Positions 27,172-35,311 of a DNA stretch of 42,740 nucleotides are shown here, in pieces. How positions within the stretch are numbered: position 1 is the first letter of the stretch; each line of letters starts with the position of its first letter. This stretch comes from an uncultured beta proteobacterium (GTDB taxonomy: Bacteria; Pseudomonadota; Gammaproteobacteria; Burkholderiales; Burkholderiaceae_C). The translations under genes were made by a program, and so were the position numbers. The notes under the pieces are model-generated. The model had not been told where the DNA came from. It did not search any database and saw only the letters and a program-made list of their open reading frames with translations. The stretch covers positions 1 through 42,740 of the forward strand of contig CAIYMN010000400.1 in assembly GCA_903927295.1 (NCBI GenBank). The letters run 5' to 3'.

Positions 27172-27219
27172 GGATCTCTCACAGAGGTTCACGCAGGTCG
27201 CCTAATCAGAGATTGATTC

Positions 27220-27867
27220 TCAGACCGGCAAGTCTGCTTGCATATCCCCCATTTGGGGGATATCCGACACGCTGGCCAGGGGCAATGTTGTTGCCTCTAT
27301 CACCTGTGGCACTGCCAGGAGCAGATTCACCAACTTCTTGCGCCGGTCCGCTTCGTAAGCCTCGGCGTCAGCATGCGCCTGCTTGATAGATTGGCGCTCC
27401 GCCGGCGCGCCAGGTCGTAGACCGTACAGCTTTTCAAGCTCCTGAATTCTTTCCGAATTGGTTTTGTCGTGGGCTCCGACGACACATTCAGCGGCGCGGT
27501 AGGCAGCGAATGCACCTTGCAGAGCGGCCTTAGCATTTCGTGCCGCAATGCCTAGCTCTTTGAGTGCCAGTGGGTCTGGCCCATCTGCCCAATCTCCGAA
27601 CTGCTCTCGAACAAAGTACCCGCATCCATGAATCATGAATGCAGCCAGTTGGTTCGCGGTGAATGGAAACGGTAGGGCCGGCGCAATCATCGGGTCCGGT
27701 GCATCTTCTCCATCCAGTTCACAGGAGGGTGTCCAGTTTATAAGCTGGTCAAACTCAGCGCTTTCTACCGGCACTTTTCTCGGTCTGATGCCATCGTCGC
27801 TAATCTCGAATTCCTTGATGCGAGATTCGATGATTACCTTGGCGACTTCTCTGGTGTACGTACGCAT
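27220..27867 (-). CDS. Hypothetical element protein, 215 aa
   Basis: Unrecognised. The start at 27867 (MRTYTREV) is supported by GAAGGGGGTG five bases upstream, although the frame stays open upstream and a Met at 28011 would add a CVQC segment. The C-terminal half (about 120-190) is strongly helical and rich in Ala, Lys and Glu, with coiled-coil character. Last gene of the small-gene operon; 109 bp separate it from the preceding gene. Confidence 0.6.
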   Translation of the reverse strand: MRTYTREVAKVIIESRIKEFEISDDGIRPRKVPVESAEFDQLINWTPSCELDGEDAPDPMIAPALPFPFTANQLAAFMIHGCGYFVREQFGDWADGPDPLALKELGIAARNAKAALQGAFAAYRAAECVVGAHDKTNSERIQELEKLYGLRPGAPAERQSIKQAHADAEAYEADRRKKLVNLLLAVPQVIEATTLPLASVSDIPQMGDMQADLPV

Positions 27868-27976
27868 GTCGGCACCCCCTTCACGGTGGCCCTTCAATGA
27901 GAAGCCCAGCAGGCAAGTGAAGGTGACTTGCTTTTCAACCCGGTTTCGAGGCGGGCCTAGCTGGGGCAAAACTGGC

Positions 27977-28168
27977 TTACCGAAACCGCATTGCACGCAC
28001 GATGACGGCATCTGGTACACGTTGCTGAATCTGTTTGCGGGCCCGGCGCGCATCCTCGATGCTCTCAGTTGTCGGAGAGAGCACGTTGTCTTCCACCCGG
28101 GCGCCAACCGGCACGACCATGCTGCGCGCCACCCAGTAGACCGGCTTGAACTCTTGAGGGTCAGCCAT
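27977..28168 (-). CDS. Hypothetical element protein, 63 aa
   Basis: Unrecognised small protein beginning MADPQEFKPVYWVARS. It overlaps the end of the preceding gene by 8 bp and has AAAGGAGG upstream inside that gene, which supports translation. The second half is basic (DARRARKQIQQR). No motif seen. Confidence 0.6.
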   Translation of the reverse strand: MADPQEFKPVYWVARSMVVPVGARVEDNVLSPTTESIEDARRARKQIQQRVPDAVIVRAMRFR

Positions 28169-28424
28169 GGCAACCTCCTTTCACCAGCCTCAAGTACGGC
28201 ACATCGACTCTCTTGCTGGACTTGGCAAGTTGGCCTTGATTTCTAGCCTCCTTGATAATCGCTAATATTTCTCCGACCACCTTGTGACGCAGTTCAAAAT
28301 CTTGTGGCAGCGTTTCAAATAGCCGGCAAATATCGTCACCAAAACTACCCGGACGTGGGCGGATAAAGACTGGCTCCTTGGGGTCGGGACTGGAGATGTC
28401 ACCGGGTTTGCAGCGGGTCTTCAT
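28161..28424 (-). CDS. Hypothetical element protein, 87 aa
   Basis: Unrecognised. The N-terminus is Pro/Arg-rich (PVFIRPRPGSFGDD), followed by an amphipathic helix (LRHKVVGEILAIIKEARNQ) and a basic tail. Start overlaps the stop of the preceding gene as ATGA (28421-28424), typical of a tightly packed phage-like operon. Confidence 0.6.
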   Translation of the reverse strand: MKTRCKPGDISSPDPKEPVFIRPRPGSFGDDICRLFETLPQDFELRHKVVGEILAIIKEARNQGQLAKSSKRVDVPYLRLVKGGCHG

Positions 28425-28681
28425 TTGGAAACCCTCCGAAGCATGGAATCCAACTTTCTCTTGGTTTCAGTGCGTTCTTCTTCAAGTTCAATAATCTTTC
28501 GATACATCTCACCCATGACGATGTTTTCAGCCCTTCGCTTTTGCTGCAGGTGCTGGTGGCGGAAAGCACAAAAATCAATGGTGATGCACGGCCAAATAGA
28601 TTGGCGGCGTGGCTCTTGTAACACTGGCGGGAATGTGATGATTTTTGCAGATGTGCACGTAGCGATGGTGGCGTTAAGCAT
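28421..28681 (-). CDS. Hypothetical element protein, 86 aa, with C-terminal coiled coil
   Basis: Unrecognised. The N-terminal half contains Cys, His and Trp residues (WPCITIDFCAFRHQH) that could bind metal; the C-terminal third (GEMYRKIIELEEERTETKRK) is a clear charged coiled coil. It overlaps its neighbours by 4 and 8 bp, so it is a member of the same operon. Confidence 0.55.
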   Translation of the reverse strand: MLNATIATCTSAKIITFPPVLQEPRRQSIWPCITIDFCAFRHQHLQQKRRAENIVMGEMYRKIIELEEERTETKRKLDSMLRRVSK

Positions 28682-29102
28682 GGGACACCTCCATGATGTG
28701 CACTGACAATCCAGACAGACCGAACCGTTCGAGTTGCGTGTGAATGTCGGGTTCCGTGTACCGGTTGCCGTCTTGTCCTAGTAGACTGTGGCAAGCTTCA
28801 TATGACGCCGCAGCCACACACTCGGGAATGCCACCTGTTGAATCAAAGCCTTCTTCAAACAGTTGGGTGAGTGCGGCTGAAAATCCATCAAGCAAGAGTG
28901 GGTCTGACAGCAGTATTTCAAGATATTTGCGCGTGAAGTTATGTTGGGGCACAACGTCACCATTAGGACTGCCAAAATCAGACCGGTAGTCGGCGCACAA
29001 TTGACTATCAAGGTCGCTCGGAAGGCCTGGTTTGCAACTGGATTCCAGCCCCATTGCGGCCGCCAAAGACTTGCCCTTCATGAATGATTGTTTTTTGGGC
29101 AT
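28674..29102 (-). CDS. Hypothetical element protein, 142 aa
   Basis: Unrecognised. An acidic mid-section (SDPLLLDGFSAALTQLFEEGF) and scattered Cys are seen; no signal peptide or known motif. It begins 3 bp after the stop of the 104-aa gene and overlaps the next by 8 bp. Confidence 0.55.
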   Translation of the reverse strand: MPKKQSFMKGKSLAAAMGLESSCKPGLPSDLDSQLCADYRSDFGSPNGDVVPQHNFTRKYLEILLSDPLLLDGFSAALTQLFEEGFDSTGGIPECVAAASYEACHSLLGQDGNRYTEPDIHTQLERFGLSGLSVHIMEVSHA

Positions 29103-29105
29103 GAT

Positions 29106-29420
29106 TCAAGCCCTCTCGCTGGTGGTCGACTCGGTACTGGTTTTGATGGCGTCGTGATAAGCCGGGCACATCATCCAAGCTTCTGCGTCACCCCTCTGGA
29201 TCAATACCCCGCCAAGCTTCTTTGTGCCCAAATCTGCTGTCCATCCAATTCGCTCACCAAGGGCTTCAGCTGCACAGAGAAGCTGTGCCCTGATTTCTTC
29301 GTCGTCGTGTGCGATGTGTTCGTTGATAATTCTTACCAGGGCTTCTGCGGACTGAGCAATATCCGAAAACATGAATTCGAACTGCGTCACCAGTGATTCA
29401 GCGATAATTTTCTTAGCCAT
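29106..29420 (-). CDS. Hypothetical element protein, 104 aa (first gene of the small operon)
   Basis: Unrecognised. The start MAKKIIAESL at 29420 is well supported by AAAGGAG eight bases upstream; the longer frame reaches into higA. The sequence is helical and acidic with no recognised motif (FSDIAQSAEALVRIINEHIAHDDEE). It leads a six-gene run on the minus strand ending at 27220. Confidence 0.6.
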   Translation of the reverse strand: MAKKIIAESLVTQFEFMFSDIAQSAEALVRIINEHIAHDDEEIRAQLLCAAEALGERIGWTADLGTKKLGGVLIQRGDAEAWMMCPAYHDAIKTSTESTTSERA

Positions 29421-29491
29421 GATTGCAACTCCTTTTGCTTTGATGGTCAGGGGCTGGTCAGTGTTACTGCACTTTCCGGCCCCGCCTATTT

Positions 29492-29515
29492 GCCCTGGAT
29501 AGAACGCGCCAGGGC
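29492..29515. repeat. Inverted repeat between higA and the small-gene operon
   Basis: GCCCTGG (29492-29498) and CCAGGGC (29509-29515) form a 7-bp stem just after the higA stop. There is no U-tract, so it is a weak terminator or an mRNA-stabilising hairpin. Confidence 0.4.
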
Positions 29516-29526
29516 TTCGCGTTAAT

Positions 29527-29823
29527 TCATGCTGCCACCGGCTCCGCCATGCGCTTGATGCGCTTGCGTTCTTTGGCGGTTTGCCGCGCGGTCCACAGGT
29601 CACGCTGTGTCTGCAGCGCCAGCCAGTAGCCAGGCGTCGTGCCCAGTGCCTCGGCCAGCCGCAGATCCATATCAGCAGACACGGCCGCATGGCCATGCAT
29701 TACGCGAGACAGCATGACCCGACTGATACCGATATGCGCGGCAAAGGCGGTCACGCTCACGCCCAGGTCGTCAAGCCAGCCTGTCAACAGTTCGCCCGGG
29801 TGGGCAGGGTTGTGCATGTTCAT
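29527..29823 (-). CDS. higA: HigA-type antitoxin
   Basis: A 98-aa Xre/HTH protein: HPGELLTGWLDDLGVSVTAFA.. then IGISRVMLSRVMHGHAAVS is the HigA helix-turn-helix. HigA neutralises HigB and represses the operon. The start MNMHNPAHPGE is preferred (29823). It lies 13 bp after the toxin gene, the reversed toxin-first order characteristic of higBA. It is element cargo that would penalise loss of the island. Confidence 0.9.
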   Translation of the reverse strand: MNMHNPAHPGELLTGWLDDLGVSVTAFAAHIGISRVMLSRVMHGHAAVSADMDLRLAEALGTTPGYWLALQTQRDLWTARQTAKERKRIKRMAEPVAA

Positions 29824-29836
29824 GATGTGCCTCTTC

Positions 29837-30115
29837 TCAGTGGTAATCCAAATAGTCCAACAGTTCCACGTCTGCACCGACAAACCTGAACGTCAAACGC
29901 CAGTTCGCCTGCACGGTCACGGCATAAAACCCGTTACGGTCGCCAGACAGGCCATGCAGACGCCACGACGGGCGGCTCAGGTCTTGCAACCCGCTGGCGA
30001 CATTCAAGGCGGTCAGCAACTCGCGCAGGCGCTTGGCGTGAATCGCTTGTATTCGTGCCGTGCTACCCGTCTTGAAGAACGCTTCGAGCCCCTTGTGCCG
30101 GAATGTGATTATCAT
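29837..30115 (-). CDS. higB: HigB-type toxin (RelE superfamily)
   Basis: A 92-aa protein of the RelE/ParE superfamily with the HigB pattern: FRHKGLEAFFKTGS, ...HAKRLRELLTALN, LHGLSGDRNGFYAV, NWRLTFRF. HigB toxins cleave mRNA on the ribosome. Full length for the family and the closing strand (DVELLDYLDYH) is intact, so it is probably active. Located directly upstream of higA and next to the integrase gene. Confidence 0.9.
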   Translation of the reverse strand: MIITFRHKGLEAFFKTGSTARIQAIHAKRLRELLTALNVASGLQDLSRPSWRLHGLSGDRNGFYAVTVQANWRLTFRFVGADVELLDYLDYH

Positions 30116-30152
30116 AAACTGTTAAGCATTGGTTTACAAGTGCGGACTGGAG

Positions 30153-31394
30153 TCATGCCGTTTTTAACTGGATCACGTCCGCGCCGACACGCAGCTTGTC
30201 GAGGTAGTCCGCCCATGTCTGCATCATTGCGCGACGTTGCTCCATGAACTCTGCCCGGTCATACGCACTGCCGAGAGGTCCTGACTTTTCGTGCGCCAAT
30301 TGAGCTTCAATCACGTCGGCAGATATGCCCGGCATCCGCTCGATCATCAGCGTCCGTGCAGTGGCACGAAACCCATGCGCGCTCATTTCGTCTTTGCTGT
30401 AACCCATGCGCCGCAGCGCGACGTTGACCGTGTTGTCGCTCATGGGTCGTTCGCCAGTCAACAGGCTCGGAAACACGTAGCGGCCATGCCCGGTGATTGG
30501 GCGCAACTCTTTCAGATGCGCCAAGGCTTGCGACGCCAGGGGTACAAGGTGCGGTCTGCCGTTGATCTTTTGATGCTTGCGCCGCTTCATATCCTGCGAC
30601 GGGATGGTGAGCATTGCTTGTTCGACATCCACCCATGCCCACTCCATCTGCCGAATGTTGCCGGGCCGCTGGAATAACAGAGCCGACAACGCCAACGCTA
30701 CCCGGGTTGTAGGTTGCCCTTTGTAGGCTTCGATAGTCCGCATCAACTCACCTACTTTCACAGGCTCAAGAATCGCTGCCATGTGCTTGGTCGTGACTGG
30801 CTTCAAAGCACCCTGAAGATCACTTGTTGGACTGCGCTCACACCTTCCAGTCTGGATGCCGTACCGGAACACTTGCCCAGCAGTCTGCCGAAGAGTATGG
30901 GCCGATTCAATGGCACCGCGCTTTTCGCACTTTCGCAGAGCATCCAGCAGCATGGGTGGCGTGATGGTAGCTATCGGCAGTTTGCCCACGTAGGGGAACA
31001 AATCTTTCTTCATGCCTCTGAGCCATTTTTCCGCATAGCCCGGAGACCAGGCGTCCGCCTTAGTAGCAAGAAACTCCAGCGCCACCAGTTCAAATGTGTT
31101 GGCGGATGCGAGGGTGGCAGACTGTTTTTCCGCACGCTTGACAGCACTGGGGTCGGTGCCATCGGCCAGCAACTCGCGGGCCTTGTCGCGCCGCTGGCGA
31201 GCCTTGGCCAAAGATACCGCCGGATACACGCCTATGGCCAAAGTCTTCCGCTTGTCACCGAACCGGTAATTCATGCGCCAGTATTTGCCGCCTGCATTCA
31301 CCAGCAAATACATGGCACCACCATCGGTGTGCTTGTCACCAGCGGGTGCCCCGGAATATTTGACGTTCTTAACGAAGGTGTCGGTCAGTGCCAT
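30153..31394 (-). CDS. P4-type tyrosine integrase
   Basis: A 413-aa site-specific recombinase: N-terminal DUF4102 domain (about 1-90), SAM-like core-binding domain (about 100-195) and catalytic domain with R243, H340-x2-R343, H368 and Y378. All catalytic residues are present. The start MALTDTFVK (31394) is typical; the longer frame runs through the arm-site repeats. It catalyses insertion into and excision from the tRNA-Arg gene 175 bp upstream. Confidence 0.95.
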   Translation of the reverse strand: MALTDTFVKNVKYSGAPAGDKHTDGGAMYLLVNAGGKYWRMNYRFGDKRKTLAIGVYPAVSLAKARQRRDKARELLADGTDPSAVKRAEKQSATLASANTFELVALEFLATKADAWSPGYAEKWLRGMKKDLFPYVGKLPIATITPPMLLDALRKCEKRGAIESAHTLRQTAGQVFRYGIQTGRCERSPTSDLQGALKPVTTKHMAAILEPVKVGELMRTIEAYKGQPTTRVALALSALLFQRPGNIRQMEWAWVDVEQAMLTIPSQDMKRRKHQKINGRPHLVPLASQALAHLKELRPITGHGRYVFPSLLTGERPMSDNTVNVALRRMGYSKDEMSAHGFRATARTLMIERMPGISADVIEAQLAHEKSGPLGSAYDRAEFMEQRRAMMQTWADYLDKLRVGADVIQLKTA

Positions 31395-31403
31395 TTGCCC
31401 CCT

Positions 31404-31470
31404 TTGGCGGTATGTCGTTTGACGAAGCGTCCAAATACCGCCATAAATACCGCTTTTTTGGCGGTATGTC
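31404..31470. repeat. Integrase arm-type repeats, right end
   Basis: GGCGGTATGTC occurs at about 31406-31416 and 31460-31470, and the inverted form TACCGCC / TACCGC at 31435-31453. They share the TACCGCC heptamer with the left-end repeats (25622-25646) and occupy the region between the integrase gene and attR, suggesting integrase binding and autoregulation. Confidence 0.55.
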
Positions 31471-31500
31471 ATGTTACTGCTTGAAGTGGCTTGAGGCAAC

Positions 31501-31540
31501 GAAAAACCCGCTACGCATATGAAACATGCGGGTTCTGAGA
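31501..31540 (-). terminator. Terminator downstream of tRNA-Arg, carried by the element
   Basis: On the minus strand, ACCCGC and GCGGGT pair around an 18-base loop that itself contains GCAT/ATGC pairing, followed by TTTTT. It lies inside the element (left of attR), so the insertion replaced the original tRNA 3' flank and supplied this stop, insulating the integrase from tRNA transcription. Confidence 0.65.
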
Positions 31541-31568
31541 GGTTATGAGACCTTCTGATTTGATCAAA

Positions 31569-31645
31569 TGGTCTGCCCGGAGGGGATCGAACCCCCGACC
31601 CACAGCTTAGAAGGCTGTTGCTCTATCCAACTGAGCTACGGGCAG
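31569..31645 (-). tRNA. tRNA-Arg (anticodon TCT)
   Basis: A 77-nt cloverleaf: acceptor CTGCCCG/CGGGCAG, discriminator A and encoded CCA; D-arm TAGCTCAGTTGGATAGAGC, anticodon loop CTTCTAA and T-arm GGGGGTTCGATCCCC. Target of the element: its 3' half is the attR (31576-31592) and remains fully functional after integration. Confidence 0.96.
31576..31592 (+). other. attR within tRNA-Arg
   Basis: CCCGGAGGGGATCGAAC in the T-arm/acceptor region of tRNA-Arg, repeated at 25552-25568. Inserting here restores the tRNA gene from the element side. Confidence 0.85.
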
Positions 31646-31664
31646 AGATCGAGAGAAAATGACA

Positions 31665-31741
<77 letters not shown>

Positions 31742-31769
31742 ACGTGTCCATATTGTAGCGGCTGACACC

Positions 31770-32555
31770 ATGGATTACATTCGGTGCATGCTGCCTGCAC
31801 CCCCACCACTGGCCTGGCTCAATCCGGGCCAAGACTTCCCGCCAGTGAACCAAACCTGGGGTGCCGACTCGCCAGCACCCGGCTTGCTGGCTGCAGGTGG
31901 TGTACTCGATGTCGAGACCTTGTGCCGCGCCTACAGTCAGGGCGTGTTTCCCTGGTTCAGCAAGGGTCAACCCGTTCTCTGGTGGAGCCCAGACCCCAGA
32001 ATGGTGCTGCAGGTTGAGGCATTTCACGTGCATCGATCCTTCAAGAAGTCGTTGCGCAAGTTCGTCAGCACCGATGGCTGTGAAATTCGAATGGACTCTG
32101 CATTTGATCAGGTCATCCGGGCCTGCGCCACCAGAGCGCGCGCTGGGCAAAACGGCACCTGGATCCTGCCCGACATGGTTGCCGCGTATGGCGCGCTGCA
32201 CCGTGCCGGCTATGCACACAGCGTGGAAACATGGATTCACGGCCAGCTCGTTGGTGGGCTTTACTGCGTTGCCTTGGGTAAAGCTGTGTTTGGCGAATCC
32301 ATGTTCAGTTGCGCCAATGACACCTCCAAGATCGCACTGGCCGCCTTGATCTGCTTTTGCCGCCGCCACAGCATCCAACAAATCGATTGCCAGCAAAAAA
32401 CCTCACACCTGGCTTCGACGGGTGCCCGCGAAGTTTCGTGTGCGGCATTTATTGAACAGATGACCTCTGCGCAGGCCGGCTGCCCGCCTGACTGGAAATT
32501 TGAGACCCTATACTGGCATGAGTTGATTCATCCCACTCACCAGCAACGTGACTGA
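31770..32555 (+). CDS. aat: Leucyl/phenylalanyl-tRNA--protein transferase
   Basis: A 261-aa enzyme that adds Leu or Phe from aminoacyl-tRNA to proteins with N-terminal Arg/Lys, marking them for ClpS/ClpAP. Family landmarks: GLLAAGG near residue 40, the [10 protein letters not shown] and [10 protein letters not shown] blocks, and FGESMFS. The start ATGGATTAC is taken; a second ATG six codons on is possible. Divergent from the tRNA pair and overlapping bpt by 8 bp. Confidence 0.93.
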   Translation: MDYIRCMLPAPPPLAWLNPGQDFPPVNQTWGADSPAPGLLAAGGVLDVETLCRAYSQGVFPWFSKGQPVLWWSPDPRMVLQVEAFHVHRSFKKSLRKFVSTDGCEIRMDSAFDQVIRACATRARAGQNGTWILPDMVAAYGALHRAGYAHSVETWIHGQLVGGLYCVALGKAVFGESMFSCANDTSKIALAALICFCRRHSIQQIDCQQKTSHLASTGAREVSCAAFIEQMTSAQAGCPPDWKFETLYWHELIHPTHQQRD

Positions 32556-33291
32556 CCTCAATGACCTGCCGCTGCAAGCGCTGCAGTTTTACAGCACCGC
32601 GCCCTACTCCTGCAGCTATCTGCCGGAAAGACTGGCACGCTCCCAAGTGGCGACACCGAGCCACCTGATCAACTCCGGCACTTACTCGGAACTGGTCAAC
32701 GCAGGTTTCAGACGCAGCGGCATGTTCACGTACCGCCCGTACTGCGACGCCTGTCGTAGTTGCGTTCCGATCCGCGTTCTTGTCAACGCGTTTCGGCCGG
32801 ACCGCAGCCAACGCCGCGCCTGGCGCGCACATAGCGGATTGCAAGCCCGGATCATGAAGCTCTGCTTTCTGGAAGAGCACTATGCACTGTATCTGCGCTA
32901 CCAGAACACTCGACATGCGGGCGGCGGCATGGATCAGGACAGTGTCAACCAGTACACGCAGTTCCTGCTGCAAAGCCGGGTCAATTCGCGCCTGGTAGAG
33001 TTTCGCGAGACGCTGGCTGACGGCAGCGCGGGGGCTTTGAAAATGGTATCGATACTCGACCTGCTGGATGAAGGAATTTCTTGCGTTTACACATTTTTTG
33101 AACCTGAACCGAACAACAGTTTTGGCACGTACGGCGTGCTCTGGGAGATCGCACAGGCAAAAACACTGCGCCTGCCATATGCCTACCTGGGCTACTGGGT
33201 CGCTGACAGCCGCAAGATGAACTACAAGGGAAAATTTCGCCCCGCAGAGTATCTGGTCGACGGCCAATGGACGCTCGACATCCCGGTTTGA
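32548..33291 (+). CDS. bpt: Aspartate/glutamate leucyltransferase (Bpt)
   Basis: A 247-aa N-end-rule transferase that adds Leu to proteins with N-terminal Asp or Glu. The N-terminal YSCSYLP and [12 protein letters not shown] Cys motifs and the C-terminal [22 protein letters not shown] are diagnostic. GTG start at 32548 overlaps the aat end by 8 bp, giving an N-degron operon with aat. Confidence 0.94.
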   Translation: MTDLNDLPLQALQFYSTAPYSCSYLPERLARSQVATPSHLINSGTYSELVNAGFRRSGMFTYRPYCDACRSCVPIRVLVNAFRPDRSQRRAWRAHSGLQARIMKLCFLEEHYALYLRYQNTRHAGGGMDQDSVNQYTQFLLQSRVNSRLVEFRETLADGSAGALKMVSILDLLDEGISCVYTFFEPEPNNSFGTYGVLWEIAQAKTLRLPYAYLGYWVADSRKMNYKGKFRPAEYLVDGQWTLDIPV

Positions 33292-33356
33292 TCCGCACTA
33301 ACCCGAAGCATAATTTTCACAAGATAAAATCGGAACTCAGCAGATCAGGAGCACCC

Positions 33357-34133
33357 ATGAGAAAAGACGATTCCGGTAGTGGCGGCACGCCTACCGTTCA
33401 GGTCATTGAACGCATGTTCACCTTGATTGATGTACTGGCATCGCGCGAGGAAGCGATTTCGCTCAAGGAGATCAGCGAAAAATCCGGCCTGCACCTGTCG
33501 ACTACACACCGATTGCTGAATGACCTGGCCACCGGGCGTTTCGTCGAACATCCACAGCCTGGAAGCTATCGGCTTGGCATGCGCCTGCTGGAGTTGGGTA
33601 ACCTGGTCAAGGGTCGGCTTAATGTGCGGGACGCTGCGCTGGCTCCGATGCGCGAGTTGCACAAGTTGATTCAGCAACCGGTCAATCTCAGCATGCGCCA
33701 GGGCGACGAGATTGTCTACATCGAGCGCACCTACAGCGAACGCTCCGGCATGCAGGTGGTACGGGCCATAGGCGGGCGCGCGCCACTGCACCTGACTTCG
33801 GTGGGCAAGCTGTTTCTGGCAGCCGACGATCCGCAGAGAGTTCGCGCGTACGCAACCCGAACAGGTTTGAGCGGCCACACCAAGAACAGCCTGACCCAAC
33901 TGCCGGCGCTGGAGCGCGAATTGTCAAGGGTACGCCAGCACGGGAACGCGCATGACAACGAAGAGCTCGAACTGGGTGTTCGTTGCATGGCTGCCGGTAT
34001 CTACGACGACCAAGGCACGCTGGTGGCCGGCCTGTCAATTTCTGCGCCAGCCGGTCGACTGGAAGAAGCCTGGCTGCCCAAACTGCAAGCCGCAGCACGT
34101 GAAATTTCGGCTACTTTGGGCTACAAAAGCTGA
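33357..34133 (+). CDS. IclR-family transcriptional regulator
   Basis: A 258-aa protein: winged HTH at about 18-80 (LKEISEKSGLHLSTTHRLLNDL) and an IclR effector domain to the end (ERTYSERSGMQVVRAIGGRAPLHLTSVGKL). Start MRKDDSG at 33357 is preceded by CAGGA. Effector and target are not evident. It follows bpt by 65 bp and converges with the endopeptidase gene, 15 bp apart. Confidence 0.9.
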   Translation: MRKDDSGSGGTPTVQVIERMFTLIDVLASREEAISLKEISEKSGLHLSTTHRLLNDLATGRFVEHPQPGSYRLGMRLLELGNLVKGRLNVRDAALAPMRELHKLIQQPVNLSMRQGDEIVYIERTYSERSGMQVVRAIGGRAPLHLTSVGKLFLAADDPQRVRAYATRTGLSGHTKNSLTQLPALERELSRVRQHGNAHDNEELELGVRCMAAGIYDDQGTLVAGLSISAPAGRLEEAWLPKLQAAAREISATLGYKS

Positions 34134-34148
34134 CTGCCTGCGCTGAGT

Positions 34149-35195
34149 CTAGCCCTTGATTTTTCCGGCGACGGACTGACTCACAACAGTGGCCGTAACG
34201 GGCACGGACTGTGGCAGCATTGAAGGTGATGACTCGACCCATCGCCTGACCCGTTCCGCATCGCCGATACGGCTGAGTTTCCCGGCAGAGTCCAGGAAAA
34301 CCATGATCAGTTTGCGCCCGGCGACTTTGGCCTGCATCACCAAGCACTGCCCTGCTTCGGAAATATAGCCGGTTTTTTGCAAACCGATATCCCATGATGG
34401 ATTCTTGACCAAGCGATTCGTGTTTCTGTATTGCAGCGTCCTGTTGCCGACTGCGACCTGATGCTCGGGCGAGGTGGACAATTCGCGCAATGTCGGATCG
34501 CCGTAGGCAATATTCACCAGTTTGACCAGATCACGCGCACTCGACTGATTCTTGCTGGAAAGCCCGGTCGGCTCCTCGTAGTTCGTGTCGTTCATTCCAA
34601 TCAATCTGGCCTTGGCATTCATCAGCCCGACAAAGACCGGCAATCCACCCGGATAGCTGCGCCCTAGTGCATGCGCAGCGCGGTTTTCACTGGACATCAA
34701 AGCCAGATGCAGCAGTTCACCCCGGCTCAAAACTGTACCCACTTTGAGACGCGATGTGCTGCCCTTTTCGGTATCAACATCGGACTGCGAAATCGTGATG
34801 AACTCATCCATCGGCAGTCTTGCCTCACTTACGACCAAGCCTGTCATCAATTTCGTGAGCGAAGCAATCGGCAATACGGCCTTGTCGTTCTTGCTGAACA
34901 GCACTTCGTTGGTGTCCTGATCGATCACCAATGCAACACTCGACCTCAGTGCCAGTGTGTCATGCCCCTGATGCAAGCCGGCCATTTGACCGAAGGAGGG
35001 TTTCAGCGGTGCTGCCGCCACGCGCAGCACCGGCTTGCGCTTGCTTGCGACAACCGGCTTCACAGTCCGATGTTTAACAGCGGCCTTGCCTGGGGGCTTT
35101 GCTCCAGCGTGCTGATTTTCGTCCGCCCTCGCCTGCGCTAAAGAAAGCGCAAGCACAAGCACGGTCAGGGCAGAGAACAGCGAGGATCGAAGCAA
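34149..35195 (-). CDS. pbpG: D-Ala-D-Ala endopeptidase (PBP7, peptidase S11)
   Basis: A 348-aa exported penicillin-binding protein. Signal peptide at 1-24, then a Lys/Pro linker; active site S112-L-T-K115, S169-E-N171 and K274-T-G. It hydrolyses peptide cross-links in periplasmic peptidoglycan. A possible promoter on the minus strand has TTGATC (35260-35265) and TATAAA (35239-35244) with a short 15-bp spacer. Confidence 0.9.
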   Translation of the reverse strand: MLRSSLFSALTVLVLALSLAQARADENQHAGAKPPGKAAVKHRTVKPVVASKRKPVLRVAAAPLKPSFGQMAGLHQGHDTLALRSSVALVIDQDTNEVLFSKNDKAVLPIASLTKLMTGLVVSEARLPMDEFITISQSDVDTEKGSTSRLKVGTVLSRGELLHLALMSSENRAAHALGRSYPGGLPVFVGLMNAKARLIGMNDTNYEEPTGLSSKNQSSARDLVKLVNIAYGDPTLRELSTSPEHQVAVGNRTLQYRNTNRLVKNPSWDIGLQKTGYISEAGQCLVMQAKVAGRKLIMVFLDSAGKLSRIGDAERVRRWVESSPSMLPQSVPVTATVVSQSVAGKIKG

Positions 35196-35311
35196 GATAT
35201 TCCTAACAGCGACTTGATTGACAGTTCATTGCGGCGAGTTTATACAAAAAAACCCACAAGATCAATCAGTTGCGACACTTTCTTCACGAAGAAAACGGCT
35301 ACTTCGACTGA
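35196..35311. other. Gap between leuA and pbpG
   Basis: A 116-bp gap. It holds the presumed pbpG promoter (35239-35265) and a small hairpin TTTCTTC-ACG-AAGAAA near 35279-35294 just after leuA. No gene is seen. Confidence 0.4.

Larger units (their letters stand above)
25552..31592. mobile_element. tRNA-Arg-integrated genetic element (about 6 kb)
   Basis: The boundaries are a 17-bp direct repeat taken from the T-arm/acceptor part of tRNA-Arg: at 25552-25568 and 31576-31592. Next to the tRNA lies a P4-type integrase, and heptamer TACCGCC repeats occur inside both ends. Contents: integrase, higBA, six unknown small genes, one small secreted protein, a KilA-N protein. No capsid, tail, terminase or conjugation gene is present, so it is a small phage-satellite-like or decayed element. 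Gene texture is more AT-rich than in the flanks. Confidence 0.85.
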
